Positions 47,101 to 59,400 of a DNA stretch of 64,000 bases are shown here, piece by piece (positions within the stretch are counted from its first letter, which is position 1; the number at the start of each line of letters is the position of its first letter). Source of the DNA: Triops longicaudatus (lineage: Eukaryota; Arthropoda; Branchiopoda; Notostraca; Triopsidae). The notes under the pieces are model-generated. The model had not been told where the DNA came from. It worked only from the letters and a program-made list of their open reading frames with translations, and made no database searches. A program made the translations under genes and the position numbers. The stretch spans positions 1 through 64,000 of the forward strand of contig JAGQDJ010000193.1 in NCBI GenBank assembly GCA_022885665.1. The letters run 5' to 3'.

Positions 47101-47238
47101 GTGGAATCAAATAGTGGTTGTGAAGTTGGAGAAGTCTCATTTACCTCAGCAAGCGTAGTTTGACTTACTATTTTTTTTTCACGATTCGAAAGAATGTCTG
47201 GTTAAGTTCGGTCACCTTATTAAAGCGGATGAGTCGTA
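44161..47238. other. Intergenic, SNRK to ALS2
   Basis: About 3.1 kb containing the SNRK 3' UTR and the ALS2 promoter. No coding frame is convincing. The 44935-45225 (-) frames are Phe-rich AT sequence, and the 46846-47067 (-) frame lacks a family. One copy of the dispersed repeat lies at 46432-46490. Confidence 0.6.
46432..46490 (+). repeat. Dispersed repeat, copy B
   Basis: Carries GTTTAGTTAGGT (46446-46457) and AGGAATCGAGGA (46473-46484) in the order seen in copy A at 38332-38392. The spacing is about 5 bp shorter. Confidence 0.45.
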
Positions 47239-50200
47239 ATGGATCCATCGTTTGATGGGGTTCAAGAACGGATTAATCTCGCCCCTAGACATCCTGCTCT
47301 TGTATGGCTTGATGACAAATCCGATACAGATAATTTTCTGAAATTTGTCGACCATTCGTTAAGCTCGATATCTTGTGATCGCGATGGCCGTTGCTTCTGT
47401 CTTACTGAAGAAGGTCAAGTTTTCGTTTGGACACCTGGTGAAGAGCCTCAAGAATTAGCATTGCCGTGTCAGTTCGTAATAAGCTTAACATGTTGCTGTG
47501 AGTGGCTTTACTTTGTTAACGACAGAGGCAAGATATACTGTACAGATTTGAAGAACCCCGGAAAGCTCCAACAATATATCCCGATAGTAAAATCTCCCTC
47601 GCAATGTTGTTCTCATGGCTATTATGACAGTGAGCGTATACCTGTACGAGCTGTCACATCAGGTGATACAGAAACCTTAATTATCACAGAAAGCGGACAA
47701 GTCTTGTATTGGCTCAACAAAACCAGTACTCAGGTTGATGCCCCGAGACCGCAGCTTCTGTTGTTACCCTCATTCGTTGGTCCGTGTCATTCCCTAACAG
47801 CTTACGGGGAATTCTGCTGTATGGTCTGTGAAAATGGCATAGCTGAAGACAAGTCTAGCTCCCCTACGTCATCCTTGGGTTCTTTGAACGCGCTCGATCC
47901 AAAATTCCAATTAAAGCAGCCTTCTTCGTTGTTAGACAACACTTGGCAAATATTTTACAAGACTTGCACCAAAACGGACGACAACATACATCTTCTTCCC
48001 CTATCCTCGGCTACCAAATCACATACGAGCATAATCGAATCGTCTAAAAAGGAAGGAGAGAATATAGAAACCCATTGTCCTCTTTGCCGACCGGATAAAT
48101 TCCTCCCGGCGAGTAAACAGAGCAGTACGACTGATTCTATAGTAACCTTGGATGATGCGTCAGAGAACGGAAAGGTCGTTGAAGACTCTTTGCACTTGGG
48201 TGACGCCCAAAATGCGACTGTGTTTAAGGAGGTGTGGTCTAAGGTTGATTCTCTTGTAAGGCAAAGTTCGACCGCGATTTTCCCGAACACTGATGCTGCA
48301 AGGCAATTTTTGAGCAAACAGTTTTCTGTTATCCAAATCGACGAGGGTACTAAGGACATTCTTAAAGAAAATGTGAACCATATGGCTTCCGTGGTAGCCC
48401 AAAGCGTCAAGAACGTCGGCGAGCAAGTTCATCGTTTATCCAAGCATTGGAGCACGTCAAGTAGCGCTGAAGATCTGGAACCGGAATTTGGCACTGACAT
48501 AACATCTATTCCGCTCCGTAGTCTGAACGATGAACCAGTGACCGGATCCAATGAAAGGGAATCAGGAAGGTGTCAGGTCCGTTCGGCGAGGTGGAGCCAG
48601 GAATCGCCTTCATGTTTGTCCTTGGATTCGTACGTTACACAACAAGAACAGAAAGAAGCGCGGCTGCAGGTAGAGTCGAGTCCGGAATGCCAGAAGACTT
48701 TGATTGCCTCCACTTTGAGGCGGTTGAGCAAACGGGGATTCCGAAGGTTAAACACGTGCGTTTGGTTCGCCAACTTCGAAGAAGGACAACCGACTCCGAA
48801 AAAGATTTCGAGTTTAGATCAAAAAGGCGTTTGTAAAGTAGCGGCTGGCAAAGGTTTTTGTCTGGCTTTGAGTTGGGACGGTACCGCATTTTTGAGTTCG
48901 ATGGAAGGCGGGAAAGTTGTCGAGACGCGACCAGTCCAATTGCCGGTAAGACCCCAAGCTCGAGTTACGTTCAGAGATATAGCTGCTGGAGATAACCAAG
49001 CCCTCTTGCTCTCAGACAAAGGCGAAGTCTTTGTTATGCGGCCGAACAGGTATATGTGGCTTTCTTTCACTGATGTCACTAATTTATTTATTCGATAGTG
49101 ACGAGAAGACGCAGTGCGTGCGTTTAAACGGGCACTATAAGAACAATCAGCACGCAGACTATGTGTTAGCAGCAGGTCGGATATGCTTCGCTGGCCTTAA
49201 AGACTTTGACCCCGTTTGGAATGATTTTCTTATATCCGAGCGCCTGTTTTTGCATTCCCTTGTGGAGATTTGGTGTAGTGTAATCCAAATTTTGCCGAAA
49301 ACTACTCCTAATGATCAATTTGGTATTCGGGAATCGCTATTCGATAGCTTTAAACAAATTCTCGGTCTTGTGACTGAAAATGTGGCCAGTTTGGTGAACA
49401 GGAAAGCTGGGCTACTCTTATGGGCGGAGTCTATAATAGCTGGATGGAAAGAGTACTCGCAAAGCATATGCCATGCCCTAGTCATGAATGGTTTTCAGCT
49501 TAGTAAAAGCGATAGCGCTGTCGTTGAGCAGGCATGGCCTAATCTCTGGCCTCTTCTAATTGACACACAATTGCGGAAAACGTCTTCCCCATTCCAAGTC
49601 CTCATGGTGGAGCCGCTTAATAGGCTCAAAGCTTATATAGGCTTTTTGCAATCGTTTCCTAATAAAGAGCAGTTGAGTCCTTCGGAGAAAGAGCAATGGA
49701 GTGCCATCGAAAAACAGTATGAAATGGCGCTTCAGTGCCAGGAACGCGAATGTCAGTCGGCAGATTTTACACGTGCTTTCTGGGAGTCGGTACCTGTGAA
49801 GCTTTTTAGTATGCTAGCCACTCCCCAACGACGCCTTCTAAGAGAATCTCGCTCACAACCATTACAACTTCACCACGCCCATCGCTTTACTTCACATTGG
49901 TTCGTTCTGTTCACTGATATCATCGTACATGTGCAGTACTCCACACATACCAGTTATGCCCTCGAAACCTTATGGGTGGAGCCCCTGCTTGATCTAGAAG
50001 CTACTCAAATGAAGGTAGCATTTTTCGAAAATTATCCGAAGGTTACATATAGGCTAATATAAATAGCTTTAAAAATGTATTTCTTTCGTTAGCATGCGCT
50101 ATCGTTATTAACGCCGGAAGAAAGCTTGGTTGTGACGTGCCCCACGGCAATTGATAAGGTTGAATGGTTATTGGCGTTGCAAGGTGCGATTAAAGCATGT

Positions 50201-53200
50201 TTGGGAGACAAACGAGAAGGTATTTCGCGTCCTAGTCCGCCCTTAGCTCGACATGCCTCCTATGCGTTTACCAAGGGAATTTACAAAGACGCGGTCTACT
50301 CAGGTAATCTGACTTAGCAAATAAATAAATACTAATTGCGAGAAGTTGTCAGTAACCAAATGTGTAAACTTAGTGTGCAAAGCGATAAGAAATAAATTGA
50401 TTGAACACAATTTCCGTTACCAAATGTTAAAGGCACATCTTTTTTAAGGAATGTGGTTGTGCGGCAAACTCCAAGGCCAAGGAGAGTTGCGGTGGTCAGA
50501 CGGTCGCTGTTACAAAGGAAATTTTCGACAGGGTTTAAGGCATGGGCTGGGAAGATTGGACACGCCCACCGCGAACGGTACTATCGTCTACGAAGGCCAG
50601 TGGAAAGAGGATAAGCAGACTGGATATGCAGTCTTGCAATATGCGAACGGCGATGTTTATGAGGGTTATTTCAAAGACGGGTTGCCACAGGGACATGGAA
50701 GTTTAAAGAAAGGACACTTACTGACATCCGCCGCCTCGGTTTACGTCGGCGAGTGGGAAGCTGGTTTACGTAAAGGCTACGGCGTTTTAGATGACATTTC
50801 CGCTGGTACGTTAGCGATCAATTTTTCTCATTAAACATTCTTCCAATAAACGAGTAACGAAATTTTGAGAACCGCAAACTTGTTTTTCTGTATTTCTTAT
50901 TAGTGTAAGTTGATTCGGTTACTTATCTGGGAAGGAGAAATGTTTATCCTGATATCTATATTTTTGTGTGTTACCTCTGTTTTTCTTTGATTGCTTAGTT
51001 TCGTTTTCTTCAGTAGCAGGCATAGGCTTTCGCCTATTGCCGCAAAATATATTTCTTACACCCACTGATACAGGCATGTGTCACAGGTTATTATGTTGAT
51101 CTCGCTTTTACGATTATTAATTTTTTTTCTGTCGATAGATTTTTATACTGTCTATTGTAATTTCTTATTTATTTATTTTTCTCAGGTGAGAAATATATGG
51201 GGATGTGGTTTGCAGATGCGAAGCATGGTCCTGCCGTCGTAGTCACTTTAGACGGCCTTTACATGGAAGGGACATTCCAGCATAACAAAATGATGGTCAG
51301 TCATGGAACCTTTATTAATTTTCAAGCTTTCATGTATAAAATTATACGTTTGGTAAGGGAGAAGCCTTGCTTTTATTCGACGACGGCTCTTCTTACGAAG
51401 GAGAAGTCTCAGCGCCAGGTGTGTTTGCTGGCAAAGGAATGCTTCAATGGCCACGGGGAGATAGGTTAGAAGGAACGTTTACGGGGGCGTGGTCTGAAGG
51501 AATAAAAGTAAATGGCGTACTTCATAAAGCTGTCGCCACGTCATCCATGTCAAATAGTATTGACCGTTTTAATTTTGGAAGTCATCCTTTACCCAGGTTC
51601 GCAAAGGCATTTTTTCCTATTTACCCTTTTAGTTTTAAGTTCATCATTAGAACGATTTTTTAGCTGTCACTTATGTTGTCAGCCTTTACGTAAAACATAC
51701 TATCTTAAAACTTGTCCCCTCAGTTCGCTGGGCCAGTTGTGCGTACCTGCTCATCGCAAATGGGAAAGCCTCTTTCGTCATGGTTATCAAGTGCTCGGGT
51801 TACCTTATCCCTGCTATTCGCCAATAAATCCTTCACTAACAGCGCAAGCTTGGGATCAAGTTGCTGTACTGATTAGCCAAGCTAAAACTGTTTCTTCAAG
51901 CGACCTTGCATCTTTACAAACCTCAATGGCTGAACCAAATATGACTCGAGCGCGAAGAGGCTCAGGATCTGCAGCCTTTATCCACAAGTGGCGCGAGTGG
52001 AGCAAAGCCGAACGTTTGGAAGGCTTGGAAAAGATTCCACAATGCGCGAGAACAACCCTTACGTGTGACGAATACAAAATAATCCAAGCATACCTCGCAA
52101 AAGTAAATGAATCTTAATACATAGTAATAAAGATTTAAGTTTCAATACGCGTTTTGTTTTGTGAGCGCCTTTTAGGCTTTCGATTGCCCATTACATCCAC
52201 TGGGAAGGTTATTGTGCCACCTTGTCGATGTGTACCGCGCGACGTATGTAGGAATAGGCGCCCATGCGCGATTATTAAGCCAAGCGGTTGCAGAATTACG
52301 GTCCATTGTTTCGCGCCTATACGGTTTAGTGAGAGTTTTGTTCCCAGGTTTACCACTGGATAGTCAACCGCTGTCATTGTCTTCCGAAATGGAACCGGAC
52401 GCGTAAGATTTTATGGCATGGCATGTTTCATTTTCTGTATGAAATTAGAAATTTAGTATCCTGTATGTTTCGTTTCCTTGTCTCGCTGTCAAAGAATCTT
52501 ATACGAAGTGCAATTCTCTATAGGGAAGTCGTAACAGCTTCCAGTTTATTGTTTCGGTTTCTGTTGCCGCGATTGTACCCGCCCCTTTTTACGCTTTATG
52601 CCCTAGCCAACGAAAAAGCGGATGAATTGTATTGGGATCGTCTGGTTAAGTGGAATCGTCAAGGAGATTATGCGCTTTTTGCGTTTTTGGGAATAGATCA
52701 GTGAGTCTCGCATATCTTTAACCACCTTATTAATGAATACAGTGAACCAATAGCAAGTTTTGGTCACCGAAAGCGGGCGAAGAGCAGCATACAGAGTTGC
52801 ATTTTAATGCCACTGTTGAGAGTCTTCAGCAATTAAGCACTACATTCTGCCCCCAGGAGAAACTTTTAGTAATACAGAATACATTCCAAGAAATTAATAA
52901 GGTATCCTTACTCTTTCCAACACCATTTAATGTGCTTATTGTCCCTTTTGTTTTATTTGCTGGCTATAAATTAGTGTATTTTACTTTTAGGCGGTTGAAT
53001 CCAGACTAGGACCAAACTATTTATGGACAATGGATGATCTCTTTCCTATCTTTCAGTTCGTTGTAGTCCGCGCTCGAATTCGCCATTTGGGATCGGAAAT
53101 CCACCTCATGGACGACTTAATGGAAAAGCATGTACAGTTGGGAGAATTGGGTATTATGTTCACCACTCTCAAAGTAAATAATTTAGTTTGCCTTAGAATA

Positions 53201-53277
53201 ATTCATCTCTTCAAATGCTTAAATTTTCCTAGGCGTGTTATTTCCAGATCCAACACGAAAAGATGAATTTTAGTTAA
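47239..53277 (+). CDS. ALS2: Alsin, Rab5 guanine-nucleotide exchange factor
   Basis: Twelve exons: 47239-49049, 49099-50014, 50093-50303, 50449-50805, 51186-51295, 51358-51596, 51724-52102, 52176-52402, 52524-52700, 52754-52901, 52991-53173, 53248-53277. Product 1595 aa (human 1657). RCC1-like N-terminus about 1-630, mostly in a single 1.8-kb exon. DH-like region about 650-840, PH-like about 850-965 (WFVLFTDIIVHVQYS). MORN repeats about 980-1200 (YKGNFRQGLRHGLG, YEGQWKEDKQTGYA, YEGYFKDGLPQGHG, YVGEWEAGLRKGYG). VPS9 about 1400-1590 (HPLGRLLCHLVDVYRATYVG, LPRLYPPLFTLYAL, MDDLFPIFQFVVVRARI). Role: endosomal Rab5 activator that oligomerises through its C-terminal half. The exon 6 acceptor (TAAG at 51357) is weak but is the only in-frame choice. 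Start 47239 is the first Met of the open frame. Confidence 0.94.
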
Positions 53278-54285
53278 AGGAAGTGAAGTGGGGCCAAAGT
53301 CTATATCGATTTCTTATTAGATCATGTAAATGTGAGTGAGATAGTAAAACACGATTCAACAAACTGAAAGGTCCGAAAGTTACTTCGTTGAATAATAGCG
53401 AAGTTACGGTTGTAAGCCGATTTTCCCGTGAGCCCACCTGAAGGCCAGGTTCCCGTTGAACTGCGGTCTTTTAGAGTGCATAACAAATATACACACCCAC
53501 CCGTACCCAGGGGGTATAGGGGCTTAATATCCCCGCTCCCTTGAACTGTTAGCTTTATAATAGTAAGCATAGGCGGCCAAAGTGTTAAAAAAAAAAATGC
53601 TTATGGACTGCCCCCCCCCCCGAACCACAATCCTGGGTACGGCCCTGTATACATATACATGAAAAAATTTAACCCTTTTATTCATTTTCTATCTCATTGT
53701 AAATAAGCATGCATGCCCTTTTCTAGGGTGTTGGTTGGGGGATGGGGGTATCTCATATGCAATTTTTTTCCCTTTTAAAGTTTCCCTATGACCATCATTA
53801 TACATAACATTTCGGAGGGGGTTTCATACTGAATGCGGCTCTGAGCACAGATTAAGCATGTAGGCGACGATGATTCTTAGCCTTGATTTTGTATATAAGA
53901 TACAAACTCGTTTCTTTTCAATCGCAACCAGCCGCAGAAGTAAATTATCTATACTTCATCGTCAAGGTATTGTGCGTTAAGAGCACAGATGCCGCTGATC
54001 CGAGTTGAATGATTGGGCGGTTTGCTTTTTCAAGTCGCCGTATTGCATGGTTTTGAAACTTAGCTGACTATCTAAATCGGTAACAGGACTAAAGTAGCTT
54101 ACATGTAGGTAACTAAAGTAGCCTACAGTACAGTGGGGGAAAAAATCGGGAAAAGGGATACAGTGCGCGCAGGCAAGTTCAGACAATGATGAAAGCACTC
54201 ATCGGCTTTCGCTGCCTTCCCAACCCAACCCCAGGCTCGACGATATCCTGGCATGCAGGTATCAATTGAGCGCGTTATCCCGTAG

Positions 54286-54287
<2 letters not shown>

Positions 54288-54322
<35 letters not shown>
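54288..54322. repeat. Poly-T tract, 35 nt
   Basis: Thirty-five consecutive T residues read directly. On the minus strand this is a poly-A, which could be the tail of a retrotransposed copy. No adjacent coding remnant was recognised. The length may be uncertain in assembly. Confidence 0.9.
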
Positions 54323-54325
<3 letters not shown>

Positions 54326-54481
54326 GTATAGTACATGTGTGAAATTTTCGCTCGACTCACTGCGCAAGGACAAAAAGCCAAAGGACAAAAGCCCGAGGAA
54401 AAAGTTTCGCTTAACTCTCAAGAGTTATGCACGCCAGATCGTAAATTAATTTAGACAAATGAGACTTGCACAACTGTTCAG

Positions 54482-54690
54482 ACCACAGTGACAAAGATGG
54501 TTTTTGATGGGATCGTTCGCAATGTTCGTGCAAGTAAAATCTCACCATAACGTGCACCGGTTTTAACGAACAATAGTTTATAATGTAGAGTACAAGGTCC
54601 CCAGGCTCCGGCGAAACGCCTATGTAAATATGCAGGGAAAGCTTCGGCTATAACGAATTCGCCCGTAACGTATTTTCGTCTATGGCGTAC
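54482..54690. mobile_element. Second pogo-like element fragment (tentative)
   Basis: Contains CACCATAACGTGCACCGG, TTTTAACGAACAATAG and CTTCGGCTATAACGAATTCG. These are the same word types as in the VKR intron fragment, but more diverged. No clear termini and no transposase. Confidence 0.3.
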
Positions 54691-55368
54691 AAAAACTGCG
54701 GTCCTTGTCGCACTTTTAAACATGCTTTTTCTTTAGGCTACAATAATCACAAGTGCTGCCGTGCGGTAATGCATTAAAACAACAGTCCGCGAGGAAAAAA
54801 TTGTGTTCCACAAGGTCACGATACTCGAGGTAGTGTTCTAGGTTTATAGTAGTGCCCCGCAGACAAGTTCCTTTGGTGCTTTCGCTCTCAGGTGACTTCC
54901 TCTGTTCATATGTGATATAGATGAAAACAGAAAAAAAACTTTATTCGACTGTGCTCTATTATTTCAATAAAAAAGGCTGCTCTTGCGAAGCAGCTTCCAT
55001 TAACACATGACATTCCACGTTCAATAATAGAAATGACAGAGAATACGAGTAAAACTATTTTGAAGCATTGCGGGTCAATATTGGCTATTGCGTTCATTCG
55101 GCTACAACGTACACATTTTCCACCGCCTGTGTGTACGTAATAGCGTTATTTCTACTGTGGATTGCGAAAGGGTTTCGCTGAAAACTCTTCGCGTTTCGCG
55201 TTTCCCACCTATTTACTATTCAAAACAACGCATTTTTCAAATTACATGCGGGATGATCAATGTGTTATGCGTGGAAAATTTGATTAAATACGTCAGTGAT
55301 CCGTGGGGTAAATAAAAACGAGAACAGTCTACCAGTATTGTTCCCAATATTCTAACTTTTAGTTCATA

Positions 55369-56403
55369 ATGGCGGCTAGCAAACTTTCTCGGCTAAAAAA
55401 CAGCAAAGTATTTTTTCAAGTAGAGTGTATGGACAGGGAAGACCCAGGGACGTTCTGGATCCACGAAAAATCTGATACGCCGTTTTATGATGAGTTTGAA
55501 CCAACTTTACGTGCATATGCAGAGGGATTACCTGAGGAGGAACGTTTTACGAAGCGTCAGGTATGGGTAATATAAGTGAAAATATATTATGTTTTGCTCA
55601 TGCTTCTTCTCTTTTTTATTTTTTTCTATTATTTTCTTTCGTGAAGTTTGTGGCAGCTAAACGGAATGGAAAGTGGTTTAGAGGCGAAGTTAAAGAGCTA
55701 GGCATAGGAGCTCACAGTGAGCGTCTACATATTTTCATGTTAGATGTGGGCGTGACGGAATCAGTGGAGAAAAGATTGGTCCGTAACTTACCTTCGGAAT
55801 ACTTACAAGAACCTTTCCGCGCTCGGAAATTCTGCCTCTATCCGTTAGTTCCTGCGACTCAACAAGTGGATTCAGAAAGCCTAAAACTCATCAAGATGTA
55901 GGAGTCTTTTTTTATGAAAAGAACTTTACAAACCTTATTTAATTGTACTATTAAATATAAAAGACCTTGTTATCAATGGACTCCTTCCGCCCAAGCGTGG
56001 TGCAGTACCTTTTTCAAAAAACAGTGGTTCACATTTGTTTCCGTTGAAGGGCAGGATGAAGAGCAAGTTTGGTATGGCCGTTTGTACGTGTCAGAGACAC
56101 CAGATTTGGATCGAGACAATTTAACATGCCTCAACGAGTTATTGCGAGTCGAAGGATTTGCACTCGAGGATTACCAGCTATTTCCATTGACTGACTGGGG
56201 TGAGTCTATCACGTTGCAAGCCTACTTACAATTGTCAGAATCTTACAATCTTCTTACAATCTATTTACAATCATCTTTTAGTTCCAACAAGCGAGCTATG
56301 GCAGACTTCTCCCGCTTTGACAGTTGGGAATATGAACAAGACCACGCCGCTTGCGGCTACGCAAGTTTTGCCAACAGTGCCCTTGGCGGTAAATTTCTCC
56401 TAA

Positions 56404-56447
<44 letters not shown>

Positions 56448-59400
56448 GTGAAATGCATGACTGTTCTCATTCCAAATAGGTTTTTTCAGAAGAATACGCG
56501 AGACAAAAGCGAGCCGGGGAAGGCAAGTCAAAACCTGTCGATTCTTCAACGACGTCTTCCTGGGTAGTCGTGTTTATCTTTTTCAGTTACATGCAGTGAA
56601 GTACTCATAGTTGATCTTGCTCGTAACCAGAGATATAGTACATTAAGCGACGTTCTATAAAGTACAGTAAAGACGTTCTATAAAGGAACCCGCTAACCTC
56701 TCCCTTGGCTACGGGCCTAGAAGATATCAATAACGTAGGCCCAGTAAGTCGGACGTATAATTGAAAATGGGACGAAGACAGTAAAGATTTCTTTAAAAAA
56801 TTATATATACGTTTATTTATACCTTGTTTACGTACTATAATTCCACTTCTGTACGCTTTCGGTTATCTGTAATCGGGTCCACACTGTACTTCACAGATAA
56901 CAGGTGTTCTACTTTCTTGATTTTAAGGCGTTTTGAAGAAGCTAATACTAGCGTTGCTTTTAAAGTTTTGTTTTTAGTGTTGACTGTTTCATGAATATTG
57001 ATTTTTTCCACGTGGTGTAGCTACTCGATAATCCAACGGAACATGCACCAATACCTAAAGGAAGGGGTAACCGAATATCCTCGAGTACAGTTCCCGTTAT
57101 TGGTGCTTCTCTTAATACTGGGGAATTCGTGGAACACAAAGCCGATACTTCGGTCTCGGTGGAAAGTTTCGACGAAAATCCTCAACCGGAATCGCACTCT
57201 CGAAGAAATAGCTCACAGCGCGTTGTTTTTCGTGCGGCAGGTGTTAATTTAACATCTGCTCCGAAACCTTTACCGCCAAAGGAGCCCGCTCGCGTGCTTA
57301 ACAAAATCCCAACTACGCATTTCGATCATCATCCATCAAAACTCAGAACTCCTCCTGTCTTCCTACCTTCGGCTCTTAACTCATCGGCTGTTAATAGTAA
57401 CTCACGTACCATTAGTCCTGTTGCTCAGAAATCGCAAGTTTCACCCAGTACTTCTGTGATGAACATGTTATCGTCCCTCAGAAAAGCAAAGGACGCCATT
57501 CCGGTTAGCAATTCCACCAGTCATGTGGTCAGTCCTCCCCAAACTAGTCCAGTCTCCCCAACCCCGTCCAGCACTCGGATAGATCTGGCTTCCTCTACCG
57601 CACAGCTAACTTCGCCTGTAACTCAGTCGAGTTCGCCTATTTACACCGTTCCTCGAAGCCCGCATAGTACCCAGGTAAATGCTTCCACTACTCGTGTCAT
57701 TGTGTCTATAGCATTAGAAGTACAGAGGGTTTTTGGGTCGATGCTTGAGATGTAAAAAGGTGTAATGTAGCGAAAATCCGCACCTAAAGTTCGCGTGCAC
57801 GATCACTTGTGGTTGATTGCGTTTGAAGTCTTTTGAAATGATTTGTTATTTTAATTGTTTTTTCTTTTCTTTGCAATAAGGTGAAGCCCGCATCTGTTAC
57901 CAAACAAGCGGTTTCTACCCCTGCTGGCCCGAAATCGCGGTTAGCTAGCTTGCTGGAAAAGGCCCGGAAAGCGAAACAGGCGACAGTAATCACTCCTGTT
58001 CCAGCTCAGCCTTCATCTGTTATTACTCCCAAGGTTTTCGTAGCGCCCAAAGAAGTCGTAAAGTCAAAGGACGCATCAGAAAATCACACGCCATCCTCAG
58101 TAATCGAACAGCGCGAAGAAAAGCAAGGAGAAAAAGCGGTGGACCATGAAGAGGAGCAAGTGATAGGAGTATCAAAGCCAGAAACAGTCAACCCAGCAAA
58201 TGTCGAAACGGTTAAAGCAGAGCTTGATGTCACACGTCCTATTGCTGGGGCAAGTGTTGCAGCAGCTAGACGGATGGCGGCATCGGGGATGTTTCTGCCC
58301 GAATTGGAACTTCACAAGCGCGTTTTTGTTCACGGCCTTAATCCTGTGCTTCCTTGTAAAGAATTGCAATGCACGCCTCTCAGCGACTTATTACACCGCG
58401 TAATAATGAATAAGCCGTGGAACTTGAGTGCCCTTAGTCACCTGCAAAGCCATACGTGGGGATCATTGCTCCGAGGTCGTAATGTGACCATAATAGGTCC
58501 GCCAGGAGCCAAAAAGACGTGGAGCTACTTGATACCTTTAATCAACAATTTGCTTTCCCCTGATGAGTACACGGAAGTAATAACGTATTTTGGTTTTGTT
58601 TCTAAATGTAAAGCTTTAGAAATTACAGTTTTATTGATTTTTTACATAGATTTTTGTTTTATTTTCTAATTAGATACCGTCAGGTTGCGGACCACTAGCA
58701 ATTATTTTAACAGCTTCATGGGAAAAGGCTCAAAGCGTGTATGACGATGCTTGCGAATTGCTGCGTATTCAGAGGGACAGCGTTGTTAGGATTCTCTATG
58801 GGGGCCATCTAGAAGGAGGACGCATTGTGAGCACAAATGTATATTATTTGGATTGATAATCTAACCGACGTATTGTAGACTTCCTTGTCAAACGGGAGTA
58901 CTTTGATTGTTGCCACTTTGCCCGCATTTGTTCGTGTCTTGAAGCACGGACCCTTGGTGATGAACTTTGATAGATGCTGCCATTGGGTGATAGAAGAAGC
59001 GGATATACTTTGTCGGTATAATCAACCTGAAGTAAGTTCAACAGAGAATATTATGTATAATTATTAGCATAGTCTTCTAATAAAGCAGACATTTTGTATT
59101 ACAGATGGAAGTGGTATTGAAAAAATACATCTCGTCAGTAAAGGAAACCAAGTTACCTGTGCGGCAAATTGTCGCGGTGGGCCAAGAATGGACTCCAAGC
59201 TTAGCGAGTTTTGTAAACTGTATAGAAAATCCGTTGATATATATCGGTAGTCCTATCGAAGCCGCTATCTTTGGCGGAATGGTCTGCCGTGCAAACATTG
59301 TCAGAGAAAATAATAAGGAAGACCTCCTTTTGGGTAAGGAAGGATTTCCGCCAATAAAGATAAACTAAAAAAAAAAATTTTTTGTACTAGATTTGGTAGG

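Larger units (their letters stand above)
53278..55368. other. Intergenic with repeats, ALS2 to TDRD12
   Basis: About 2.1 kb. It holds a C11 run (53611-53621) followed by ATCCTGGGTACGGCCCTGT, a phrase typical of dispersed repeats, plus a T35 tract and a pogo-like fragment. The longest frames (53322-53570, 54478-54723, both minus) overlap these repeats and show no protein family. The TDRD12 promoter must be at the right end. Confidence 0.6.

Noticed and set aside
52103..52117. ALS2 ending at 52117 before the VPS9 domain
   Set aside because: A GTAAAT donor precedes that stop, and the next exon continues in phase with the conserved HPLGR segment.
56480..56567. TDRD12 ending prematurely at the 56567 stop
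   Set aside because: That stop arises only if the TTTTTTCAG acceptor is used. The AAATAG acceptor at 56479 gives a frame that continues through exon 5 into exon 6 and on to the helicase.
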